This document shows positions 36,171 through 45,663 of a stretch of DNA of 64,000 bases, piece by piece. The notes beneath the pieces are model-generated. The model did no database searches. It was not told where the DNA came from and saw only the letters and a program-made list of their open reading frames with translations. How positions within the stretch are numbered: the stretch's first letter is position 1; each line of letters begins with the position of its first letter. Location of the stretch: the NCBI GenBank assembly GCA_021821045.1, contig JAKACW010000010.1, positions 20,537-84,536 on the forward strand. The letters run 5' to 3'. Source of the stretch: Pseudomonadota bacterium. Lineage in GTDB: Bacteria > Pseudomonadota > Gammaproteobacteria > JAADHS01. A program made the translations under genes and the position numbers.

Positions 36171-37943
36171 ATGCTCCTCGAAGCATGGATAACAATCGGT
36201 GTCGTATTGGTTTGCCTCTACGCCATGGCCAGCAACAAAGCGCCGCCCGATGTGGCATTGGTCGGCGGCCTGACATTGTTGTTGGTAACGGGCATTGTCA
36301 CACCTAGCGAGGCGCTGGGCGGCTTCTCCAACGAGGGCATGATCACCGTCGCCGTCCTGTTTCTGGTGGTGGCGGGCCTCAAGGAAACCGGCGCCATTCA
36401 GTGGGTGGGCAACAAGGCTCTTGGCCGGCCCCGCTCCGTCGCCAGCGCCCAAGCACGGCTGATGATTCCCGTCAGTATCGTCAGCGCGTTTCTCAACAAT
36501 ACCCCAGTCGTTGCCATGATGATTCCCGCGGTCACGGACTGGGCCAAGAAAAACCAGCTCCCGGTTTCGAAATTGATGATCCCGTTGAGCTACGCCACCA
36601 TCGTCGGCGGCACCTGCACGCTGATTGGCACCAGCACCAACCTGGTCGTCGCGAGCCTTCTGACCAAGCAATCTCAGCTTCCACCGCTGGCGCTGTTCGA
36701 TCTGGTCTGGATCGGCGTTCCGTTGGTGATCGTCACGTGGATCTACGTTTTGCTCGCCAGCCCGAAGCTGCTTCCCGATCGTCAGTCGGCACGGTCTACG
36801 TTCAGAGATATGCGCAAGTACATTGTCGAGATGATCGTTACCCCGGGCAGCAGCCTGGAAGGGCAAACCATCGAGACCGCAGGGCTGCGCCATTTGCCGG
36901 GCTTGTATCTCATCGAACTCGACCGCGAAGGCGAGATCATGCCCGCGGTATCGCCGCAACAGAAACTCAAAGGCAACGACCGATTGATTTTCGCCGGCAT
37001 CGTCGATTCGGTGCTGGACTTGCAGCGCATCAGGGGCCTGGCCCCCGCCACCGATCAGGTGTTCAAGCTGGATGCGCCGCGGGGCAACCGCTGTCTGGTG
37101 GAAGCTGTGGTTGCGGCCAACTGCCCCTTGGTCGGCAAGACCGTCCGCGAAGGACGTTTCCGCACCGTCTACGACGCCGCGATCATTGCGGTGTCCCGCA
37201 ACGGCGAACCCATCGAAGGCGCGAAAATCGGCGACATCGTGCTCGAAGCCGGCGACACCTTGCTGCTGGAGACTCACAACGAGTTCGCCGAGCGCCACAA
37301 GAACTCGCGGGACTTTTACCTGGTGAGTCAGCTCGAGGATTCCACGCCGCCCCAGCACAACAAGGCCGTGCTTTCCCTGCTGATTCTGGGCGCCATGGTG
37401 CTCAGCGTCGGCCTCGGCTTGCTGCCGATGCTGACCGCCGCATTGCTGGCCGCCGGCGCCATGATCATGACGCGCTGCGTGCGCGCCCGCGTCGCCCGCC
37501 GCCATGTCGACTGGAGCCTGCTGGTCACCATCGGCGCGTCGTTCGGCATCAGCGCGGCTATCGAATCCAGTGGGCTGGCGGGCGTTATCGGTGAATTGAT
37601 CGTGAGTGCGGCCGTCGGGTCGCCGTGGATCGCGTTGGCGCTGGTTTACGTGGCGACGATGCTGACGACGGAGTTCGTCACCAATAACACGGCCGCGGTG
37701 TTGATGTTTCCCATCGCGCTGGCCACCGCCACCCAAGTCGACGCCTCGCCCATGCCGTTTGTCATTGCGCTGATGATCGCCGCGTCCTGCGGCTTCGCCA
37801 CCCCCGTCGGCTATCAGACCAATCTTATGGTCTATGGTCCGGGCGGCTATCGCTTCAGCGACTATTTGCGGTTCGGGATTCCGCTCAGTATGTTGCTGGC
37901 CGTGGTGGCCATCATTCTGATTCCGTTGATCTGGACGTTTTAA
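36171..37943 (+). CDS. SLC13/DASS-type anion permease with two TrkA-C domains
   Basis: 590 residues with about eleven membrane segments. Two inverted SNT-like motifs of the DASS family are seen (FLNNTPVVAMMIP with GTSTNLVV, and FVTNNTAAVLMFP with GYQTNLMVYG). Between them, residues about 210-380, lie two TrkA-C/RCK-C domains as in sulfate or divalent-anion permeases of this subtype. Substrate cannot be fixed: sulfate is the best guess from related proteins. Confidence 0.86.
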   Translation: MLLEAWITIGVVLVCLYAMASNKAPPDVALVGGLTLLLVTGIVTPSEALGGFSNEGMITVAVLFLVVAGLKETGAIQWVGNKALGRPRSVASAQARLMIPVSIVSAFLNNTPVVAMMIPAVTDWAKKNQLPVSKLMIPLSYATIVGGTCTLIGTSTNLVVASLLTKQSQLPPLALFDLVWIGVPLVIVTWIYVLLASPKLLPDRQSARSTFRDMRKYIVEMIVTPGSSLEGQTIETAGLRHLPGLYLIELDREGEIMPAVSPQQKLKGNDRLIFAGIVDSVLDLQRIRGLAPATDQVFKLDAPRGNRCLVEAVVAANCPLVGKTVREGRFRTVYDAAIIAVSRNGEPIEGAKIGDIVLEAGDTLLLETHNEFAERHKNSRDFYLVSQLEDSTPPQHNKAVLSLLILGAMVLSVGLGLLPMLTAALLAAGAMIMTRCVRARVARRHVDWSLLVTIGASFGISAAIESSGLAGVIGELIVSAAVGSPWIALALVYVATMLTTEFVTNNTAAVLMFPIALATATQVDASPMPFVIALMIAASCGFATPVGYQTNLMVYGPGGYRFSDYLRFGIPLSMLLAVVAIILIPLIWTF

Positions 37944-37955
37944 CCATCCATTCAA

Positions 37956-37983
37956 GAATCGCGAAAGGAATTCGCTCCCACAC
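37956..37983. repeat. REP-like half element (diverged)
   Basis: Tail half GAATCGCGAAAGGAATTCGC in the gap between the convergent permease and phosphatase genes. Confidence 0.75.
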
Positions 37984-37993
37984 CAAGCATCCT

Positions 37994-38725
37994 TTATCGA
38001 ACCGCACTGACCAACAAAACGCTGATATTGTCGCGGCCGCCCCGCTGATTGGCCGCTTCGATCAGGCGCGCGCTGGCCCGCTCCAGCGAAATACCGTCCG
38101 CCTCGCCGAGAATCGCGGCAATCTCGCTATCGGATAACATGCCGAACAATCCGTCCGAGCAGATCAGCAATGTGTCGCCCGGTTGCAGTGTTTGAACCGA
38201 GACTTCGGGATCCACGTGATCCCACGGACCGATGGCGCGCAAAACAAAGTTTCGCGTGGGTTCGGGGCCAAGCTGTCCGCCGTCCTTCCATGCCTGGTGA
38301 AGACTGTGATCACGTGTTAAGCGCTCCAACTCACCACGGCGGTAGCGGTAGACGCGGCAATCGCCGACATGAAAAATCACGGCTTCGCCGCCCGCGGGCA
38401 GCCACACTCCGGCGAGAGTCGTGCCCATGCCGGTGCCCGGAGCGTAGTCGCGGGCGTAATTGATCTGATATACGGCGCTGTTGGCGCGGCGCACCGCTTC
38501 GATGACACTTTCCGCCGCACCGCCCGCCGCCGGAAACTGCAATTGCGCCACGATGTACTGGGCCGCGATTCGGCTGGCCACTTCGCCCATGGTGTGACCG
38601 CCCATGCCGTCGGCGACCAGAAAAATATCCTTGTTCGGCCCGATCAAAACATAATCCTGGTTGACCGGCCTTAGCCGTCCGGCGTCGGTCATGCCGGCGG
38701 CCTTCACCCGAACCGATGTTCCCAT
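37994..38725 (-). CDS. PP2C-family Ser/Thr phosphatase
   Basis: 243 residues from ATG 38725, sharing one base with the kinase stop codon. Motifs of PP2C: LVADGMGGHTMGE, MGTTLAG, VGDCRVYRYR, CSDGLF and the terminal GRDNISVLLV, with all metal-binding aspartates present. It should reverse phosphorylation by the coupled kinase. A typical Stp/PrpC partner arrangement. Confidence 0.92.
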   Translation of the reverse strand: MGTSVRVKAAGMTDAGRLRPVNQDYVLIGPNKDIFLVADGMGGHTMGEVASRIAAQYIVAQLQFPAAGGAAESVIEAVRRANSAVYQINYARDYAPGTGMGTTLAGVWLPAGGEAVIFHVGDCRVYRYRRGELERLTRDHSLHQAWKDGGQLGPEPTRNFVLRAIGPWDHVDPEVSVQTLQPGDTLLICSDGLFGMLSDSEIAAILGEADGISLERASARLIEAANQRGGRDNISVLLVSAVR

Positions 38726-40569
38726 CAGCGCGGTTCCGTCACGATAACCGTATAGTTCGCGGAAACGTCGTCCTCTATCGAGGCCATACGCTCGTGCAAC
38801 GCATCCAGGTAGCCGCGGGCGCTCTCCGCCTCGCTGCGCGGCCCCGTGAACAAGGGTTGCTTCGCGCCGATGATGGTAATGAGTTCCTGCCCGAAAGGCG
38901 GCGACACCTCCCACTGCCGGCGATTGCCGCCCGGCTCGCCGATGCGCATGCGGCTGTTGGCGCTAACTTGGTTTTCTCCCTCGCCCGGGCTGGGATACAA
39001 ATGCACCACGCTGCCATCGCGCATGAAATAGTCGACGTACATATAAGCCGGAAAACCGGGGGCGCGCACATCGAGCACCAACGGGTCCCCTTCCTTGAAC
39101 GCGATGGGTTGAATACCTTCGTGATCCACATCCTTGCCTTCGGCGATGAACGGCTTCACGACCGCCACAACATCGCAATAGGCCCGCGGCAACGCGGTCA
39201 AGTCCGCTTCGACGCCGTTCACGCCGGGGATTTTAAGCACTTCGGATTTGACCTTCTCCGCGGATGCCGGCGCGGCAATCGCCCCCTTGACGGTCACACG
39301 CTGCCGCGCATCCACGCTGACGCTGACATCGTCACAGATATAAGACGCCAAAGCATCGCGAACCACACGCTCATTTACTACGGGCAACGGCACAACGTCC
39401 GGTACATCGCTTTGCAGGGAGGCCACCGTTGCAACCGGCGTGAGTGACGATTTGTTTGTCTCCGCACCCGTCGTCGCCACAGCGGTCGTCGCCAACGAAT
39501 CGTTTGACAGCGGCGTTGAAGACTCGGCAAGACTGAGGCGGTTCGCCTCGTCCGGCGCTCGCGTGGACAGACTGGTCGACCATACGCCGATTGCCGCCAG
39601 CAGGACCGCCGCGCCGCCCGCCATGGCGACAAAACGTTGTCGAGCGGGCGGCGCGGCGGGTGCGATATTCGCCGCCGGCGTTGTCGCCGTCGAAACCAAG
39701 ACAGTTTGCGTGGCCTCCGCGGTAGCCGGCGCGTTCGCCGCTGGTGGACGAGCGAACGCGCAATCCAACGCTTGGGCAAAGACCTCGGCGCTGGCGAAGC
39801 GATTCTCGGGCGCCTTGCTCAAGCCCTTCATGACAACGGCATCGAGCGCGGGATCAAGGCCACTGTTGATCGAACTGGGCAACGCCGGCGTGGAAGTCAT
39901 GACCTGGTGCAGCGCCTCGCCCAGATCGGTGGCGGGAAAAGGCTTGCGTCCGGTCAACAGTTGATACAGCAACACGGCGGCGGAAAACAGATCGCTGCGT
40001 GCGTCGACCTTGCCGCCGGCGAATTGCTCCGGTGACATGTAGCTGGGCGATCCCAGGACATACCCGGTCTGGGTAACACTCGTGGTGTCGATGCGGGCGA
40101 TGCCGAAGTCGGTGATCTTCAACCGCCCGTCACGCGTCAGCAGCAAGTTGGCGGGCTTGATGTCGCGATGGATGACGCCGTGGTTGTGGGAATAGGCCAG
40201 CGCATCGAGCAACTGGCGCATGATCTGCCGCGCCGCCGCCGGCGGAAAGTTCACCTTGGTGTCGAACATCTGCTTCAGCGAATGTCCGTCCACATACTCC
40301 ATGACGATGGCCATCTGCCCGTCGATTTCATCGCAGCCGTAACAGGTGACGATGTTGGGATGTAGCAAGCGGCCGTAGGCTTTGGCCTCCCCGGCAAAAC
40401 GGGTGAGCAGGTTCGCGCGCTCTTCCGCCTCCAAGATGTCGGCGCGCAACACCTTAATCGCAACAGGGCGATCCATATTCGGGTCATGGGCTTTGTAAAC
40501 CACGCCCATGGCGCCGCGCCCGATCACCGAATCAATGACGTATTTACCCAGTTTGTCGCCGCGCTTCAT
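38725..40569 (-). CDS. Ser/Thr protein kinase with BON-like and DUF4384 C-terminal region
   Basis: 614 residues. Hanks-type kinase domain (1-270): GRGAMGVVYKA, catalytic Lys39, HRDIKPANLLL and DFGIARI, all intact. A membrane segment at about 310-330 (MAGGAAVLLAAIGVW) is followed by a Ser/Ala linker, a BON-like domain near 405-470 (VSVSVDARQRVTVKGAI) and a DUF4384 domain ending the protein (KEGDPLVLDVRAPGFPAYMYVDYF, then HLYPSP). The extracytoplasmic part may sense envelope state. The gene is coupled to the PP2C gene and lies upstream of the caspase/OmpA pair on the same strand. Confidence 0.92.
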   Translation of the reverse strand: MKRGDKLGKYVIDSVIGRGAMGVVYKAHDPNMDRPVAIKVLRADILEAEERANLLTRFAGEAKAYGRLLHPNIVTCYGCDEIDGQMAIVMEYVDGHSLKQMFDTKVNFPPAAARQIMRQLLDALAYSHNHGVIHRDIKPANLLLTRDGRLKITDFGIARIDTTSVTQTGYVLGSPSYMSPEQFAGGKVDARSDLFSAAVLLYQLLTGRKPFPATDLGEALHQVMTSTPALPSSINSGLDPALDAVVMKGLSKAPENRFASAEVFAQALDCAFARPPAANAPATAEATQTVLVSTATTPAANIAPAAPPARQRFVAMAGGAAVLLAAIGVWSTSLSTRAPDEANRLSLAESSTPLSNDSLATTAVATTGAETNKSSLTPVATVASLQSDVPDVVPLPVVNERVVRDALASYICDDVSVSVDARQRVTVKGAIAAPASAEKVKSEVLKIPGVNGVEADLTALPRAYCDVVAVVKPFIAEGKDVDHEGIQPIAFKEGDPLVLDVRAPGFPAYMYVDYFMRDGSVVHLYPSPGEGENQVSANSRMRIGEPGGNRRQWEVSPPFGQELITIIGAKQPLFTGPRSEAESARGYLDALHERMASIEDDVSANYTVIVTEPR

Positions 40570-40732
40570 TTTATTTGCCCATGCTTATACGCGTTGGATG
40601 CTAAGTGTCTAACTAACAATACGAATTGGCGACGCTTGCCGTGCGCGCTAACGTTAATTCGTAGTCCTAATGCCGTCCGCGCTTACGCGGTGCAGTCGCT
40701 TACGGACCTTTCACAGCGGAAAGGAGTAAGCC

Positions 40733-40927
40733 ATGAACACGGTACTGAGAAAATTCCGACTCCACAGCGAACGCTTTCATCACAATTTTCCCTATTACGA
40801 CTATCGCGGCCGCGCCAACGTGTTCGGCCAACTGATCGATCGCCATGGTCGCGCCGCGGTGCTGCGCCACCGCTCGCGGATTCGCGACATTCTCGATAAT
40901 TGCGAAGGGCTGTGCGTCATCGAGTGA
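40733..40927 (+). CDS. Small hypothetical protein (64 residues)
   Basis: Encoded divergently from the kinase, with a strong AAAGGAG site seven bases before ATG. The protein is basic, rich in Arg, His and aromatic residues (FHHNFPYYDYRGRANVF), with one Cys in the C-terminal part. No membrane segment and no family recognised. The ribosome site and codon use support it being a real gene. Confidence 0.65.
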   Translation: MNTVLRKFRLHSERFHHNFPYYDYRGRANVFGQLIDRHGRAAVLRHRSRIRDILDNCEGLCVIE

Positions 40928-40947
40928 GTAAGCGGTCTATACCCAGT

Positions 40948-41029
40948 TGTGGGAGCGGAGCATTCCGCGATTTCTTCGCCGGAATCATGGCCATCGCCAA
41001 TTCAATCGCGGTAGGAAACCGCTCCCACA
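40948..41029. repeat. REP-like inverted repeat
   Basis: Full unit between the small hypothetical gene and the caspase gene, with a head variant GGAGCGGAGCATTCCGCG. Confidence 0.9.
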
Positions 41030-41053
41030 ACAGACTGCGATTTCATCCTGTCA

Positions 41054-43645
41054 CTACGCGCCACCCTTCGGCACCAAGAAAAACTCGCCGGATTCGTGTC
41101 CCGCATGGCGAATCGGCGCGTACTCCGGCACCTGATCGACCTTGTAGCGATCGGCAGCCAAGGCGACGGCCGCCGACACTTGGCGGAACAGCCGCTGCCC
41201 TTCCAGCACGTCGTCATTGTTCTGCAGCACGTCGAGGAACGCGCGGGCAAACACCGAGTGATCGCCGCCGCCTTCATCCAATACCGGAGCCACGCCGCCT
41301 GAGGTAAGCACCGTGCGCGAACGCTTCTCGAGCATTTTCTTCAGCCAGGTAAACCGCGCGTCGTCGGACTGGCCGCTCTGCAAGTTAGTCAATGCCGAGC
41401 GCGTCATAATGCCGGAGTAGCAGGAATCGGCCACCACCAAAATGTGCTTGGCATTGATCGCATTGAGCAACTCGGTGAGCGCGCTATTGGATATCCAGTT
41501 CGCCGTGTTTTCCGCTTCGGCATCCACCGGCAGCCACTGTCCGGTCATATTGACCCGATCCAACTCACCGTGACCGGCGTAGTAAACCAGCAGATTGTCC
41601 TTATCGTTGAGTTTCTTTCTCAGCTCGTTGAGCTTGGTGATGATGTCATAGCGGGTGGCGTCCTTGAGTACGATGGTTTCCTTGAAGCCGTACTTGTCTT
41701 TGAGCACTTGCGCCGCCACGTCGACGTCCCGGCCCGGCGTCAGCAGTTTCGGCATATGCTTGTACTCGTTGTTGCCGATCAGCAACGCGTAGTAATCGCC
41801 GAAATCGATATCCGGCAGCCGCGGCTTCTCCACCACCGACGCCACCACGCCACCGCCGCCGGCCGCCGTATCGCGCGTCGCTTGCTCCGGCGCCAGGACG
41901 AACTTGACCTGCGAGCGGCGACCCGCCGTGTCGACGGCCACAACATCCACCAGCGTGCCGCTGGGTTCGATGGTCATTAACGTGTTGAACAAACCGCCGG
42001 TGGACACGGGCACCGAACGATCGTTCACGCTCAGCAACAGCACATCGGCCTCGGCCATCACCTTGCCGACGATGGTCCGCTCCTTGACCCCGGATCGAAT
42101 TGTGAGCACGGGCGAACCGGGCGCACCGGTACTGCGTAGGATCGGAATCTGCGGATCGATGATTTCGATCTGCGGCGCCAGCATGGCCAAATGCTCCGTG
42201 CTCTGGGCCCGCTCGAGCGACTGGATGTTTTCCTGATTGGTCTTGGACCGCTGCTCCAACTGCGCGATCACTTGCTGCTGGCGCTGCAACTCCGCGACGC
42301 GCTGTTGCTGCTCCTGCTCGAACTGCGCGATTAACTGCGCCCGCTCTTTTTCCAGCGCGGCACGGCTCTGCTCGATTTCTTTGCGCTGCGAGTCCAACGC
42401 CGCCATCTCGGCGCGCATGGTGCTCTTGCGCGCTTCGACCTCGTTGACCAAAGCGAGCAGCTCCTTGCCCTTCTCTTCGGCCAGCGCCTTTTGACGCGCC
42501 AACGCCTGCTCCGTCTCGCTGAGCTGACGCTGCGTCGAGGCCAACTGGGCTTCCACGGTGGATTGCTGCTGATTGTAGTCGCGGCGCTCGCTATCACTGG
42601 TCGCCGCCGCCAGCTTGGCTTTGATATCGCTTTCCGTTGCCGAGAGTCGAGTCAACTCGGCTTGCAGCGCGGATTGCCGCGCGGAGATTTCATCCACCAA
42701 TACTTTAAGTTCGTTGCCGCGCGCGGCCACGGTTTCCCGTTGCGCGGCGAGTTGCCGATCGAGTTCGGCCAACGCCTGTTGCTTGTCCTGCATTGCCGTG
42801 TCGAGTTCGGCCGAGCGGTTTTGGTTTTGCGCCAACTGTTGCTCGAGCGCCGCCTGTTTCTGTTCGGCTTGATCGGCGCGGGTCCGCAAGGCGGCAAGCT
42901 CCGCCTCGTTGCGTTTCAATTTGGCTCGGGCGCTTTGCAGTTGCAGGCGGGATTCGGCAAGCGCCGCTTCATTCTGGGCAAGATCGTTCTTCACCTTATC
43001 CATCAGAGCTTGCTCTTGAGCCCGCGCTTCCTGCTCCCGCGCGATGGCCGCCTCATCGGGCGGCACGACCACGGCGACGACGTTCTCCGGCGGCAAACCC
43101 GCTGCGGCGCGATAGAGGTTCATGGCTTTGATGGGATCCGCCGTCACACCCGCGCCGGTTTCATACAGATAACCGAGTGCGAATTGGGCGCGGGAGTAAC
43201 CTTGGTCGGCGGCTTTTTGATACCACGCGGCGGCTTGCGCGTAGTCCGGCGGCACGCCCAGCCCTTTCTCGAATATCGCGCCAACATAGGTCTGCGCCAC
43301 CGGATCGCCCTCGTCGGCCATGGGTTTCCACACCCGCAACGCCGTTTCATAGTCGGCGCGATCGAAAGCGACATATTCGCCGCCGCGAATCTCGCAGTCT
43401 TGCGATGACACTTTCGCCGGTCGGCGCGGTGTGAGGTAGGTGAAGGAACTGCCGAGTTTCTTGATCTTTCCCGGCAGCAAACAGTCGACGATCAACGTGG
43501 CATCCGGACCGCCGACCCGTTCCATGTCCGCCAGCGCGGCCGCTTGGTTTGGGTCGTTCTGAACGGGATTGCTCTGACAACCCAAGGCGGCCAGCACGGC
43601 CAACGCGATGCTATGTTTGCCCTTAACCCTGCGCAGCGCTGCCAT
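41054..43645 (-). CDS. Caspase-like protein with Sel1 repeats and long coiled coil
   Basis: 863 residues from ATG 43645, chosen for the GAGG seven bases upstream; a GTG at 43651 is also in frame. N-terminal secretion signal with a weak lipobox (LAALGC), two Sel1-type repeats (DPVAQTYVGAIFEKGLGV and SRAQFALGYLYETGAGV), about 270 residues of Glu/Gln/Lys/Arg coiled coil, a beta-rich segment, and a C-terminal caspase domain with YYAGHGEL and DSCYSG. It has the same caspase core as the protein at 28586. It is followed 24 bp earlier on the strand by the OmpA-like gene and probably sits in the periplasm. Confidence 0.88.
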   Translation of the reverse strand: MAALRRVKGKHSIALAVLAALGCQSNPVQNDPNQAAALADMERVGGPDATLIVDCLLPGKIKKLGSSFTYLTPRRPAKVSSQDCEIRGGEYVAFDRADYETALRVWKPMADEGDPVAQTYVGAIFEKGLGVPPDYAQAAAWYQKAADQGYSRAQFALGYLYETGAGVTADPIKAMNLYRAAAGLPPENVVAVVVPPDEAAIAREQEARAQEQALMDKVKNDLAQNEAALAESRLQLQSARAKLKRNEAELAALRTRADQAEQKQAALEQQLAQNQNRSAELDTAMQDKQQALAELDRQLAAQRETVAARGNELKVLVDEISARQSALQAELTRLSATESDIKAKLAAATSDSERRDYNQQQSTVEAQLASTQRQLSETEQALARQKALAEEKGKELLALVNEVEARKSTMRAEMAALDSQRKEIEQSRAALEKERAQLIAQFEQEQQQRVAELQRQQQVIAQLEQRSKTNQENIQSLERAQSTEHLAMLAPQIEIIDPQIPILRSTGAPGSPVLTIRSGVKERTIVGKVMAEADVLLLSVNDRSVPVSTGGLFNTLMTIEPSGTLVDVVAVDTAGRRSQVKFVLAPEQATRDTAAGGGGVVASVVEKPRLPDIDFGDYYALLIGNNEYKHMPKLLTPGRDVDVAAQVLKDKYGFKETIVLKDATRYDIITKLNELRKKLNDKDNLLVYYAGHGELDRVNMTGQWLPVDAEAENTANWISNSALTELLNAINAKHILVVADSCYSGIMTRSALTNLQSGQSDDARFTWLKKMLEKRSRTVLTSGGVAPVLDEGGGDHSVFARAFLDVLQNNDDVLEGQRLFRQVSAAVALAADRYKVDQVPEYAPIRHAGHESGEFFLVPKGGA

Positions 43646-43674
43646 AGTCACACCTCAACATCAGTACCTGCGGT

Positions 43675-44232
43675 TCAAAATCCGCCGAGAGCCGTTTCGC
43701 CGACGTTAACCACGGCCACCCGACGGTTCACACCATTGCCGGGATCGCTCTGATCCAGCAGAGCCGCTTCGCCTTTGCCGACGACGCGCAAACGAGTCGT
43801 GTCGATGCCGTGATTGCTGACCAAATACTCCATGACCGACTGGGCGCGGCGCTCCGACAAACGCAAGTTGTAGGACTCCGGACCCGATGCATCGGTGTGG
43901 CCTTCGATCATAAACACGAATGGCTGCAAATCAGGCGACTTCAACGCCGCGCTAAGATTGTCCAGACTCTGCTTCGACTCGGGCGTGAGATCCGCCGAAT
44001 CGAAAGCAAACTGCAATTGCATTGACACCGCCGGCGCTTCGGTCACGGTCGCCGCGGGTTTGATGCCGCGCATGCGCAACTGAGGCGAGGGCTTGAGCCC
44101 GGTGACGAACTCATCCACGCTTGGCACGCGGGTGCCAAAGAATTGCTCGTCGGCAACTGCTTGCGCCATGGCGCCGCTGTAGCCCATTGCGGCCACCAGA
44201 GCAGACATCGCCAGTTTGTTGATTGATTTCAT
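43675..44232 (-). CDS. OmpA-like peptidoglycan-binding protein
   Basis: 185 residues, with AGGAGG upstream of ATG. Signal peptide ends GAMA; the C-terminal half is an OmpA domain (LQFAFDSADLTPESKQSLDNL, then IEGHTDASGPESYNLRLSERR). It probably binds peptidoglycan from the periplasm, with no beta barrel. The close spacing to the caspase gene downstream on the same strand suggests co-transcription. Confidence 0.9.
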   Translation of the reverse strand: MKSINKLAMSALVAAMGYSGAMAQAVADEQFFGTRVPSVDEFVTGLKPSPQLRMRGIKPAATVTEAPAVSMQLQFAFDSADLTPESKQSLDNLSAALKSPDLQPFVFMIEGHTDASGPESYNLRLSERRAQSVMEYLVSNHGIDTTRLRVVGKGEAALLDQSDPGNGVNRRVAVVNVGETALGGF

Positions 44233-44355
44233 CGATTCGATCCTCCTGTTCAGCCAACGTTATTCCTGATATCTGGGATCTACTGTAACCTTGGTCATTG
44301 ATCACAACGAGTGCGTGTTAACGTTCCCCGTGTGATTTTTTCACCTCGCCGCCCC

Positions 44356-44387
44356 TGTGGGAGCGGATTCCTACCGCGATTCTTCGC
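44356..44387. repeat. REP-like half element
   Basis: Head half TGTGGGAGCGGATTCCTACC shortly before the lipoprotein hydrolase start. Confidence 0.8.
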
Positions 44388-44409
44388 GCAGCGCCGTATA
44401 ATTCCCCAC

Positions 44410-45246
44410 ATGCCGTTCCAGCTCAGAATCCCCTGTGTTTTCGTTCTGCTCGCTCTGCTCGCCGGTTGCGCGTCGGCGCCCCAAAAGGCCGACCGGCTCG
44501 CCGCGGAGTTCGGTTTTACGCGCCTTATTGTACCGGGAGAAGGCTTCGAGCACATCGCTTACTTCTCGCCCGGCACGGGCCCCAGCGACACATTGCACGT
44601 TTACCTAGAGGGCGACGGCACACCGTGGCTGACTCCGACCGTCATCTCGCCGGATCCCACGCCGCGCAAGCCGCTGATGCTGCGCCTGATGCGCCATGAT
44701 ACGAAGCCCGCGCTGCTGCTGGGCCGGCCTTGCTACTTCGGTCTGGCGAGGCAACTCGCGTGCTCCGCGGAACTGTGGACCTCGGCGCGCTACGGCCCGC
44801 GGGTGTTGGACAGCCTCAGTCGAGCCCTGCGCAACTTCCTGCAAAATCCTCCTGCTGCTTCGGAAGCGACCTACACGCGCATTGGACTGTTCGGCTACAG
44901 TGGCGGCGGCGCCCTGGCCATGTTGCTGGCGCCGCGATTTCCGGAAACCTATGCGGTCGCCACTGTTGCCGGCAACCTCAACGTAACGGATTGGACCACG
45001 CTGCATCGCTACAGTGCCCTAGCGGCATCCTTCAATCCCGCGGATCAAGCACCATTGCCGCGCAACATTGCTCAAGTGCACTGGGCCGGCGCCAAAGACG
45101 ACAATCTTCCGCCATCCATCATACAACCGGTTGTTGCCAGACAGCATAACGCCATTTTTCGCATAGAAGAAAACGCAGATCACTTCAACGGATGGGATGA
45201 GGCCTGGCAATGGACATTGTCCTATTTGAACGGTCTGGCGCGCTGA
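44410..45246 (+). CDS. Lipoprotein alpha/beta hydrolase-like protein
   Basis: 278 residues from ATG 44410. Lipobox LLAGC at residue 19. The nucleophile elbow GYSGGGAL is present, with an upstream oxyanion-type segment LHVYLEGDG and a late His in NADHFNGW. Residues between suggest an alpha/beta hydrolase of unknown substrate anchored in the envelope. Alternative starts further upstream run through the REP half element and are less likely. Confidence 0.8.
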   Translation: MPFQLRIPCVFVLLALLAGCASAPQKADRLAAEFGFTRLIVPGEGFEHIAYFSPGTGPSDTLHVYLEGDGTPWLTPTVISPDPTPRKPLMLRLMRHDTKPALLLGRPCYFGLARQLACSAELWTSARYGPRVLDSLSRALRNFLQNPPAASEATYTRIGLFGYSGGGALAMLLAPRFPETYAVATVAGNLNVTDWTTLHRYSALAASFNPADQAPLPRNIAQVHWAGAKDDNLPPSIIQPVVARQHNAIFRIEENADHFNGWDEAWQWTLSYLNGLAR

Positions 45247-45663
45247 ATATTAGCGCGTAATGATATTGTGATAAGTCCGCCGACAATCAACGCGTACTGA
45301 ATTTTAATCCTACCCGACCCACTCCGGGGTCGACGCGCAACAATGTCACTCGATTGAAGTGAAATATGCGTTGATCTTCCCCCACCCGACAATTATCATT
45401 CGGTGCGATTCGACAACGTTGTTGCGCGAATAGTTGTCGCGATGCAAAAGAAGAACAACGCAACGCCGCCTAGGGAGGCTCTGACTTAATTCGTTTCGAC
45501 GACGACCGAACACGCGTCGCGGTAGGAAACCGCTCCTAGAAAACAAGCCGTTTCCGTGAATTAACGCAGAGACGCCCGAGCCATTGCGCCGGTCTTCCCG
45601 CACTCAATTGCGGCGTGAAACGCGCGAACTCCGCAAGATTGCTTGTGTATGAAAGGGGCAGTT
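45247..45663. other. Intergenic region (417 bp)
   Basis: Contains a REP-like tail half at 45516-45538 and AT-rich stretches upstream of the autotransporter gene. I see no gene, RNA or clear terminator in it. Confidence 0.6.
45516..45538. repeat. REP-like half element
   Basis: Tail half GTCGCGGTAGGAAACCGCTC, isolated in the intergenic region. Confidence 0.8.

Noticed and set aside
17276..44232. Caspase genes as a known gasdermin or CBASS-type defence system
   Set aside because: The proteins carry export signals and no gasdermin, CD-NTase or nucleotide sensor gene is nearby, so a cytosolic suicide system is not supported.
44396..44412. TATAAT at 44397 as promoter of the lipoprotein hydrolase
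   Set aside because: It lies only eight bases before the ATG and there is no matching -35 box, so it is more likely chance.
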